From Brachybacterium sp. (lineage in GTDB: Bacteria; Actinomycetota; Actinomycetes; Actinomycetales; Dermabacteraceae): a DNA stretch of 6,342 nucleotides. Where the stretch lies: assembly GCA_027322375.1 (NCBI GenBank), contig DAHVRS010000461.1:1-6342 (forward strand). The letters are read 5' to 3'. Positions 1 through 4,598 of the stretch are shown piece by piece. Below the pieces are notes generated by a model. It was not told the DNA's origin and made no database searches. It saw nothing but the letters and a program-made list of their open reading frames with translations. Every line of letters starts with the position of its first letter. Position 1 is the stretch's first letter. Both the position numbers and the translations under genes were made by a program.

Positions 1-608
1 CCGGCATGTTCAACACCTTCCAGAACGAGGAGTGGCTGAAGGGCGAGTCCCCGGTGATCGGCTCCGGCATCGGCGGCCTGCCCGTCGACGTCGAGCCCGG
101 CCCCGGCTTCGTCCAGGCCGGTCTGGACTCGATGTTCCCCGGCGCAGGCCCGACCTTCATCGCCATCGCGCTGTCGTTCTTCGTGTTCACCACGATCGTG
201 GCCTACTACTACATGGCCGAGGTGAACCTGAACTACCTCACCCGCAAGATGAAGAACCGGACCCTGGCTCGCGCCCTGTTCCGCATCCTGCAGGGCCTGG
301 TCCTCGTCTCCGTCGCGTACGGCGCCGTCACCACCGCGGGCTCCGCCTGGGGCCTCGGCGACATCGGCGTGGGCTCGATGGCCTGGCTGAACATCATCGG
401 CGTCCTCTTCCTGCAGGGTCCGGCGCTGAAGGCGCTGAAGGACTACCGCCAGCAGAAGAAGCAGGGTCTGGATCCGCAGTTCGATCCGCGCAAGCTCGGC
501 ATCGAGGGCGCGACCTTCTGGGAGCTGCGGGCCGACGGCCACCAGCTCCAGGGCAAGTCCGGTGAGGAGCTGCCGCCTGAGCAGCTCGGCATCGACAGCC
601 GCAGCTGA
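1..608 (+). CDS. AGCS-family sodium:alanine/glycine symporter, C-terminal part (5' end outside window)
   Basis: The reading frame is already open at the left edge (first full codon at base 3), so this is the C-terminal part of a larger gene; the ATG at 6 is internal. About 200 residues are visible. Counting from that Met, hydrophobic stretches lie near residues 51-70, 88-110 and 120-140. The segment FFVFTTIVAYYYMAEV (59-73) is typical of late membrane helices in the alanine/glycine:cation symporter (AGCS, AlsT/DagA-like) family, which imports small neutral amino acids with Na+ at the cytoplasmic membrane. The tail after the last helix (LKDYRQQKKQGLDPQFDPRK and on) is hydrophilic and presumably cytoplasmic, as in many AGCS members. 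AGCS proteins are usually about 450-550 residues, so more than half lies upstream. The substrate cannot be read from this part. A strong hairpin follows 17 bases after the stop. Confidence 0.88.
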   Translation, partial: GMFNTFQNEEWLKGESPVIGSGIGGLPVDVEPGPGFVQAGLDSMFPGAGPTFIAIALSFFVFTTIVAYYYMAEVNLNYLTRKMKNRTLARALFRILQGLVLVSVAYGAVTTAGSAWGLGDIGVGSMAWLNIIGVLFLQGPALKALKDYRQQKKQGLDPQFDPRKLGIEGATFWELRADGHQLQGKSGEELPPEQLGIDSRS

Positions 609-625
609 CGCCATCACATATCGGC

Positions 626-666
626 CGACGGGGCCGGTCGGGGTTCTCCTCCGACCGGCCCCGTCG
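626..666. terminator. 16-bp perfect hairpin, probable bidirectional terminator
   Basis: Arms 626-641 and 651-666 are perfectly complementary over 16 bp (left arm starts CGACGGGGCC) with a 9-base loop, GGTTCTCCT. It starts 17 bases after the symporter stop and ends 43 bases beyond the stop of the convergent aldo/keto reductase gene, so it can act for both. Neither side has a clear U-tract, which is common for terminators in high-GC actinobacteria. Confidence 0.8.
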
Positions 667-709
667 TCATGTCGCCGACAGCACGTGACTGTTCAGGCGA
701 CTCTCTTGC

Positions 710-1714
710 TCAGGCCAGGCGCTGCGCCGGGGACTGGGTGAGGTTCGGGTCGGTCTCGGGGATCTCGCCGAGGACCTCGTCGATGCGGGCCTTCACCTCC
801 GCGTCGAGCACCACGCCCGCCGCCTTGACGTTCTCGGTGACCTGCTCGGGGCGGGAGGCACCGATGATGGCCCCGGCGACGTTGCCGTTGCTGAGCACCC
901 ACGCGACGGCGAGCTGCGCTGGGGTGAGGCCCAGCTCCTCCGCGATCGGCAGCAGGCCCTGGACGGCGGTGAGCACCTCGTCGTTCAGGAAGCGCTTGAT
1001 CATGTCCGCGCCGCCCTTCTCGTCACGGGCGCGGGAGCCCTCGGGCGCCGGGGTGCCAGGGAGGTACTTGCCGGTGAGGATGCCCTGCGCGACCGGGGAC
1101 CACACGATCTGGGAGATGCCCAGCTCGCGGGAGGTCGGCACGATGCGCTCCTCGATGACCCGCCACAGCATCGAGTACTGGGGCTGGTTGGACACGAGCT
1201 GGATCCCGAGCTCGCGGGCGAGCTGGTGGCCGGCGCGCAGCTGGTCCGCGTTCCACTCGGAGACGCCGATGTAGAGGGCCTTGCCGGAGTGGACGACGTC
1301 GGCGAACGCCTGCATCGTCTCCTCGAGCGGAGTCGCGTAGTCGTAGCGGTGGGCCTGGTAGAGGTCCACATAGTCGGTCTGCAGACGGCGAAGCGAGCCG
1401 TCGATCGACTCGCGGATGTGCTTGCGGGACAGGCCCGTGTCGTTGTGGCCCTTGGGGCCGGTGGGGAAGTACACCTTGGTGAGGATCTCGAGCGACTCGC
1501 GCCGCTCGCCCTTCAGCGCCTCGCCGAGGACGACCTCGGCGGCGGTGTTGGCATAGGTGTCCGCCGTGTCGAAGGTGGAGATGCCGGCGTCGAGCGCCGC
1601 GCGCACGCAGGCCCGAGCCCGGTCGTCCTCCACCTGGGAGGCGTGGGTGAGCCAGTTGCCGTAGATGATCTCGCTGATCTTGAGGCCGGAGCGGCCGAGG
1701 TGGCGGTGTTCCAT
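710..1714 (-). CDS. Aldo/keto reductase, Kv-beta/YghZ-like group
   Basis: A 334-residue NADPH-dependent oxidoreductase with the (beta/alpha)8-barrel pattern of aldo/keto reductases; it would reduce aldehydes or ketones in the cytosol. The family start is seen (MEHRHLGRSGLKIS). The catalytic tetrad is Asp49 and Tyr54 (FDTADTY), Lys80 (LTK) and His122 (YQAHRYD). The segments TPLEETMQAFADVVHSGKALYIGVSEW, SNQPQYSMLWR (175-185) and WSPVAQGILTGKY (205-217) point to the voltage-gated K+ channel beta-subunit/YghZ side of the family. GASRPEQVTENV (285-296) is the usual nucleotide-phosphate-binding stretch. The frame could begin at GTG 1723, but ATG 1714 matches the family start and has a TAGGGT box 7 bases before it, so I chose it. 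The gene is alone, divergent from the DUF779 gene and convergent with the symporter. The physiological substrate is unknown. Confidence 0.92.
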   Translation of the reverse strand: MEHRHLGRSGLKISEIIYGNWLTHASQVEDDRARACVRAALDAGISTFDTADTYANTAAEVVLGEALKGERRESLEILTKVYFPTGPKGHNDTGLSRKHIRESIDGSLRRLQTDYVDLYQAHRYDYATPLEETMQAFADVVHSGKALYIGVSEWNADQLRAGHQLARELGIQLVSNQPQYSMLWRVIEERIVPTSRELGISQIVWSPVAQGILTGKYLPGTPAPEGSRARDEKGGADMIKRFLNDEVLTAVQGLLPIAEELGLTPAQLAVAWVLSNGNVAGAIIGASRPEQVTENVKAAGVVLDAEVKARIDEVLGEIPETDPNLTQSPAQRLA

Positions 1715-1721
1715 GCGCTCC

Positions 1722-1727
1722 ACCCTA
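1722..1727 (-). promoter_or_regulatory. Candidate -10 box (TAGGGT) for the aldo/keto reductase gene
   Basis: On the minus strand TAGGGT is followed by GGAGCGC (7 bases) and then the ATG at 1714, so transcription would start at or next to the A of the start codon (leaderless mRNA). No convincing -35 is seen, as is frequent in actinobacteria. The same bases also hold AGGG and GGAG, so a weak Shine-Dalgarno reading on a longer transcript is possible. Confidence 0.45.
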
Positions 1728-1745
1728 TGTCCGCAGGCCCGGGTC

Positions 1746-1751
1746 TATCCT
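1746..1751 (+). promoter_or_regulatory. Candidate -10 box (TATCCT) for the DUF779 gene
   Basis: TATCCT fits the actinobacterial TANNNT pattern and lies 133 bases before the ATG at 1885. This would give a leader of roughly 125 bases. No -35 match is present; the -35 position would fall on the -10 box of the divergent aldo/keto reductase gene, so the two promoters may compete. Only the hexamer supports this call. Confidence 0.3.
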
Positions 1752-1778
1752 GGTGGTCCGCGTCACAGTCGCCGCTGG

Positions 1779-1865
1779 CGGCTGCTCCGCCCGCCGACCG
1801 GCAGCCGTGCTCGCCACCTGGCGGCCGTGCCGTGCACCCTGGCGACCGATGGCCCGTCGGCCGCC
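1779..1865 (+). promoter_or_regulatory. Structured leader of the DUF779 gene (two hairpins)
   Basis: Two inverted repeats lie between the candidate promoter and the ribosome binding site. The first has 7-bp arms 1779-1785 (CGGCTGC) and 1801-1807 around a 15-base loop. The second has 8-bp arms 1820-1827 (GGCGGCCG) and 1858-1865 around a 30-base loop, and ends 5 bases before the Shine-Dalgarno. I do not recognise a known riboswitch class. At this GC content short stems also arise by chance. Confidence 0.3.
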
Positions 1866-1884
1866 GCTCTGGAAGGAGACGCTC

Positions 1885-2361
1885 ATGACCGACACCTCCA
1901 CCACGCCCGCCCCCCAGGCCGGGCACCCGCCCGCGCCGCCGCTGCCGGAGCCGACCCCGTCGGACGACGTCCTCGAGATGGAGCCGACGATCGAGGGCGA
2001 GGATTTCTCCCGCGTCGCGTTCACCGCCGCCGCGGTCACTCAGATCCAGCGGCTCATCGACCGCAACGGCCCGCTGATGTTCCACCAGTCCGGCGGCTGC
2101 TGCGACGGCTCCTCCCCCATGTGCTACCCGGAGGGTGACTTCCTCACGGGCGACGCGGACGTGCGGATGGGCCACCTCGAGGTGCCGCTGCCCGACGGCA
2201 CCACCAGCCCGCTCGACTTCTGGATGAGCCGCGAGCAGTTCGCGTACTGGCGCCACACCCACCTCACGATCGACCTGGTCGACGGGCGCGGCGGCGGGTT
2301 CAGCCTCGAGACGCCGGACGGGAAGAGGTTCCTCACCCGGTCACGGCTGATCGAGAGCTGA
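1885..2361 (+). CDS. DUF779 family protein
   Basis: A 158-residue soluble protein. The frame is open back to GTG 1753, but a strong Shine-Dalgarno (GGAAGGAG, 1871-1878) sits 6 bases before ATG 1885, which fixes the start. Residues 1-35 are Pro/Ala-rich and low in complexity. The DUF779 core follows: AFTAAAVTQIQRLIDRNGPLMF (45-66), the signature HQSGGCCDGSSPMCYP (67-82) with Cys72, Cys73 and Cys80, then YWRHTHLTIDLVDG (121-134) and GRGGGFSLETPDGKRFLTRSR (134-154), all characteristic of the family. The biochemical role is not established. In many bacteria DUF779 genes lie beside an aldehyde dehydrogenase gene, so a link to aldehyde metabolism is commonly supposed. No aldehyde dehydrogenase is in this window; the divergent neighbour is an aldo/keto reductase. 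The conserved Cys residues could bind a metal or be redox-active, which is inference. Confidence 0.9.
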   Translation: MTDTSTTPAPQAGHPPAPPLPEPTPSDDVLEMEPTIEGEDFSRVAFTAAAVTQIQRLIDRNGPLMFHQSGGCCDGSSPMCYPEGDFLTGDADVRMGHLEVPLPDGTTSPLDFWMSREQFAYWRHTHLTIDLVDGRGGGFSLETPDGKRFLTRSRLIES

Positions 2362-2479
2362 CGGGCAGGCGAGGCGCTCGCTCCCCGCCGCGGCCGTGCT
2401 GCGCACACCGAACGTGCAGCTCCACCCCACGAAGATGTTCGTCTAGCCGCTGGCGAACGGCTCCCCGGGACCGACGCCA

Positions 2480-2509
2480 CCGGGCACGACGGCCATCCAT
2501 GATGCCCGG
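2480..2509. terminator. Weak candidate terminator in the convergent gap after lrgB
   Basis: Arms 2480-2486 (CCGGGCA) and 2503-2509 (TGCCCGG) form a 7-bp perfect stem with a 16-base loop, starting 25 bases beyond the lrgB stop. There is no U-tract. The gap 2362-2534 also holds shorter palindromes (2369-2381, 2429-2442, 2445-2462) and no gene-like sequence. A terminator is expected here because the flanking genes converge, but this choice is uncertain. Confidence 0.35.
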
Positions 2510-2534
2510 GTGAGCTGCGCCCCCGACGGGAGTC

Positions 2535-3230
2535 TCAGGCGACGAGCTGCGCCACCGCCGGCAGCGTCACGGTCATGACCAGGGCGTTCAGCACCATCGC
2601 GGCGCTGGACCAGCCGCCGGAGACGGTCGATTCGCCGAGCACCCGCGAGGTGCCGATGCCGTGGGAGGTCATCCCGACCGCGAAGCCGCGCGCCCGCTCG
2701 TCCCGCACCCGCACGAGGCTCAGCAGCGCCGGCCCCACCACGGCGCCGAGCACCCCGGAGATCAGGGTGAGCACCACGGCCATCGGCACGGACGCCCCGA
2801 GAGCGTCGGCGATCGAGAGCCCCACCGGGGAGGTGACCGAGCGGGGCAGGGCCGCGCGGAGCATCGCGTCGTCGGCCCCGAGAGCGACCATCGCGCCGAC
2901 GGTCACGGAGATGCTCACCGCCCCGCCGACCACGAGCGTCGCCACCACGGCCGGGGCGGAGGAGGCCAGCGCGTGCCCGTTGCGCAGCAGCGGCAGGGCG
3001 AGGGCGACGGTCGCCGGACCCAGCAGCAGGGTCAGCAGCGCGACCTGCTGCATGTAGAGGTCGTACGGCATCCCCGTCAGCTGCAGCACGGCGGCCACGC
3101 CGATCACGGTGACCAGCACCGGGGAGAGCAGACCAGGACGGCCCAGGCGCTGGTAGAGCCACAGCGAGCACAGGTAGGTCGCGAGGGTGAGGCTCAGCCC
3201 GAACACGGGCAGCTCGTACAAGGCGCTCAT
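2535..3230 (-). CDS. lrgB: LrgB/CidB family inner-membrane protein
   Basis: A 231-residue polytopic membrane protein, the normal length for LrgB/CidB (YohK-like). Hydrophobic segments run through residues 8-26, 33-53, 62-82, 92-117, 147-170 and 208-230. Conserved family motifs are LLGPATVALALPL (69-81), LPRSVTSPVGLSI (128-140) and GMTSHGIGTSRVLGE (186-200). The family works with LrgA/CidA and is described as holin/antiholin-like in staphylococcal lysis control; in other organisms LrgAB/PlgG-type proteins move small organic acids such as pyruvate or glycolate. The role here cannot be chosen from sequence. ATG 3230 was picked over far upstream starts: it has GGGGGAGG with 7 bases spacing, gives the family length, and its ATG overlaps the lrgA stop (ATGA), the usual sign of translational coupling. 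Confidence 0.92.
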   Translation of the reverse strand: MSALYELPVFGLSLTLATYLCSLWLYQRLGRPGLLSPVLVTVIGVAAVLQLTGMPYDLYMQQVALLTLLLGPATVALALPLLRNGHALASSAPAVVATLVVGGAVSISVTVGAMVALGADDAMLRAALPRSVTSPVGLSIADALGASVPMAVVLTLISGVLGAVVGPALLSLVRVRDERARGFAVGMTSHGIGTSRVLGESTVSGGWSSAAMVLNALVMTVTLPAVAQLVA

Positions 3231-3673
3231 ACGGTCGCCTCCCCCGTCTCGGCGTCGCCGGGCGCGGGCCCGTCGGCCGCTGAACGGCGCCGGTCCTGGC
3301 GGCGCAGCAGGGCCTGGAGCAGCAGCCCGGCCACGATCAGGGTGAGCACGAAGGAGCCGCCGACGGCGAGCGCGATCGGCAGCGCGTTCTCGGCGAGGTT
3401 CTGCAGCTCGAGCACGATCCCCACGCCGGGCGGCACGAACAGCAGCTGCAGGTGCTGCAGGAGCGGGGTCGCGGCCGGGTCGGCAAGACGCACCACGGCG
3501 CGGGTGGGGCGCAGCAGGCCGAGCACGACGATCAGCACGAGCCCGAGGACCACGCCGGGGATCGGCAGGCCCAGCAGGGTCTCGAGGGCGAGGCCCACCA
3601 TCTGGGCGAGCAGGAGGATCACGAGGCCCAGCAGCACCGGGGGGAGGAGGGCGGCGCGGGACATGCGCCCCAT
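3227..3673 (-). CDS. lrgA: LrgA/CidA family inner-membrane protein
   Basis: A 148-residue membrane protein with about four hydrophobic segments (residues 9-30, 36-54, 74-90, 97-122). The family signatures are IPGVVLGLVLIVVLGLL (38-54) and LLFVPPGVGI (77-86). A hydrophilic tail rich in Arg then Ala/Gly/Glu (125-148) extends past the last helix. LrgA/CidA proteins act with LrgB/CidB in the cytoplasmic membrane as holin/antiholin-like partners or as small organic acid carriers. The stop overlaps the lrgB start by 4 bp, so the pair is one unit. The start is uncertain: ATG 3673 and ATG 3664 differ by three codons, and neither has a good Shine-Dalgarno (GGGG lies only 3 bases before 3664). The frame stays open far upstream, but that region overlaps the PNPOx gene and reads like random Arg/Pro-rich sequence. 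Confidence 0.9.
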   Translation of the reverse strand: MGRMSRAALLPPVLLGLVILLLAQMVGLALETLLGLPIPGVVLGLVLIVVLGLLRPTRAVVRLADPAATPLLQHLQLLFVPPGVGIVLELQNLAENALPIALAVGGSFVLTLIVAGLLLQALLRRQDRRRSAADGPAPGDAETGEATV

Positions 3674-3798
3674 GGTGCCATCGGCGCGGCCCCCGACTGC
3701 ACCGGGTCCGCCGTGGGAGCCTCTGTCTGTGCACCTACCCGCGCCCCAGTCTGCGCCCCTCGCCTCCCCACTGCCCGGCGAGCGCTGAGCGCCGCGGG
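3674..3798. other. Gap between the PNPOx-like gene and lrgA
   Basis: These 125 bases separate two leftward genes. A short hairpin (CGGCG at 3776-3780 with CGCCG at 3790-3794) lies just past the PNPOx stop and is too weak to call a terminator. I see no clear -10/-35 pair for lrgA. So the sequence does not decide whether lrgAB is read from its own promoter or from the upstream gene. Confidence 0.4.
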
Positions 3799-4359
3799 TC
3801 AGCCGGCGGGCGTGGTCAGCCGCTCGTGATGCCAGCCCTCGGCACCGAGGCGGTAGCCGATGCGCACGTGCTTGCGGTCCAGGCGGGACTGGGTGAACTC
3901 CCAGCGTGCGGGCTGCAGCGCGTAGACCTGCCAGTCCGGGTTCGGCACGCCGTCGTAGGTGGGGCGGGAGGCCCAGTCTGCCTGCGAGATAGCTTCGTCC
4001 AGCGCCTCGACCTCGCCGCCGACCCACACCTGCCGCCCGCTCTCGCGCCAGAAGAAGGTCATCGCGGCCCGCGGATCGGCCGCGAGCTGCTGCCCCTTGC
4101 GGGAGGTGCGATGCGTGGAGATGTGCAGGCCGCGGGCGTCGAGATCCTTGAGGATGAGGGTGCGGGCCGCTGGCGCCCCGTCCTCGGTAAGGGTCTGGAA
4201 GGTCATGGCGTGCGGCTGCCGGGCACCGCTCGCGATCGCGTCCTCGAGCCAGGCGAGGAACAGGGCCGACGGATCCTCGGGGAGCGCGTCCGGGTCGAGG
4301 CCCGGCATATCGTCCGGGAAGGACGGGAGGGCGCGGAGACGGTCGGCGAGCTCGCTCAT
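3799..4359 (-). CDS. Pyridoxamine 5'-phosphate oxidase (PNPOx/PdxH) family flavoprotein, short form
   Basis: A 186-residue split-barrel FMN protein resembling PdxH, which oxidises pyridoxine/pyridoxamine 5'-phosphate to PLP. Matches in order: ARTLILKDLDARGLHISTHR (65-84), SRKGQQLAADPRAAMTFFW (86-104), SGRQVWVGGEVEAL (107-120), SQADWASRP (125-133) and the C-terminal part DRKHVRIGYRL plus WHHERL (161-181). The Arg-x-His pair of DRKHVR lines up with substrate-binding Arg/His of the RLHDR motif in PdxH. The protein is shorter than typical PdxH (about 210-220). Between SRP and the C-terminal region, the conserved SQIGAWASxQS-type stretch and the loop after it are replaced by a short TYDGVPNPDWQVY. 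It may be a divergent PLP synthase or another flavin reductase of the fold. Start ATG 4359 has GGAGG at 8 bases spacing; the open frame back to 4506 only covers the inverted repeat. Confidence 0.85.
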   Translation of the reverse strand: MSELADRLRALPSFPDDMPGLDPDALPEDPSALFLAWLEDAIASGARQPHAMTFQTLTEDGAPAARTLILKDLDARGLHISTHRTSRKGQQLAADPRAAMTFFWRESGRQVWVGGEVEALDEAISQADWASRPTYDGVPNPDWQVYALQPARWEFTQSRLDRKHVRIGYRLGAEGWHHERLTTPAG

Positions 4360-4382
4360 CCCGCCATCCTCCCGCTCCCACC

Positions 4383-4443
4383 CGGGATTGTCAGGTTCCG
4401 AACCACCCACGCCCCGGATCCGGTTCAGAACCTGACAATCCCG
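4383..4443. repeat. 16-bp inverted repeat containing two 11-bp palindromes upstream of the PNPOx-like gene
   Basis: Arms 4383-4398 (CGGGATTGTCAGGTTC) and 4428-4443 are perfectly complementary over 16 bp. Within the structure each arm is part of its own odd palindrome, GGTTCCGAACC (4394-4404) and GGTTCAGAACC (4422-4432), with centres 28 bp apart. The spacer carries a further palindrome, CCGGATCCGG (4414-4423). The block ends 10 bases before the GGAGG Shine-Dalgarno of the PNPOx-like gene. It could be a paired operator for a dimeric regulator, an mRNA leader hairpin, a terminator for transcription from the M20 gene, or a REP-like element. No U-tract follows it. Confidence 0.75.
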
Positions 4444-4478
4444 CGCACAGGGGACGGCCGGCTCCGCGGGCACCATCA

Positions 4479-4494
4479 CAATGTCGGGTTCCGC
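4479..4494. repeat. Degenerate third copy of the repeat half-site
   Basis: CAATGTCGGGTTCCGC resembles the left arm and its extension (ATTGTCAGGTTCCGA, 4387-4401) in the same orientation, differing mainly at the second base and at A/G before GGTTC. Its palindrome is incomplete: GGTTCCG is not followed by AACC. It lies 93 bp from the first copy. It could be an auxiliary half-site or a decayed copy. Confidence 0.4.
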
Positions 4495-4520
4495 AGTCGA
4501 TATCACCCGTCGGCCGGGAG

Positions 4521-4580
4521 ATCGAGACGTGGCGTGATGCTCCTATAGCGCGAAATGGGAGCAGGGAGCAACGTCTCGGT
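4521..4580. terminator. Two-part hairpin after the M20 gene, candidate terminator
   Basis: Arms 4521-4530 (ATCGAGACGT) and 4571-4580 (ACGTCTCGGT) pair over 10 bp with one G-U. After a 7-by-7 internal loop, TGCTCC (4538-4543) pairs with GGAGCA (4558-4563) around a 14-base loop that is unusually A/T-rich for the window. It starts 19 bases past the M20 stop, in the right place to end that transcript. There is no U-tract. Confidence 0.45.
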
Positions 4581-4598
4581 GCCGATTGGCAGGCGGGG

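Noticed and set aside
1753..1884. 44-residue N-terminal extension of the DUF779 protein
   Set aside because: Arg/Pro-rich filler with no Shine-Dalgarno at GTG 1753, while GGAAGGAG precedes ATG 1885.
3231..3734. Long N-terminal extension of lrgB
   Set aside because: The added residues are Arg/Pro/Ala-rich and cover lrgA in another frame. ATG 3230 has a good Shine-Dalgarno and gives the family length.
2661..3788. 375-residue plus-strand open frame over lrgAB
   Set aside because: Antisense to the clear membrane proteins LrgA and LrgB; His/Arg/Gly-rich with no motif.
3674..4381. Long N-terminal extension of lrgA
   Set aside because: It runs over the PNPOx-like gene in another frame and shows no domain; the family starts close to the first helix.
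4383..4443. Inverted repeat as terminal repeats of a small transposable element
   Set aside because: The enclosed segment is only 29 bases and I see no flanking target-site duplication; an operator, hairpin or REP-like element explains it better.
4360..4506. 49-residue N-terminal extension of the PNPOx-like protein
   Set aside because: It translates the inverted repeat, and a good Shine-Dalgarno supports ATG 4359.
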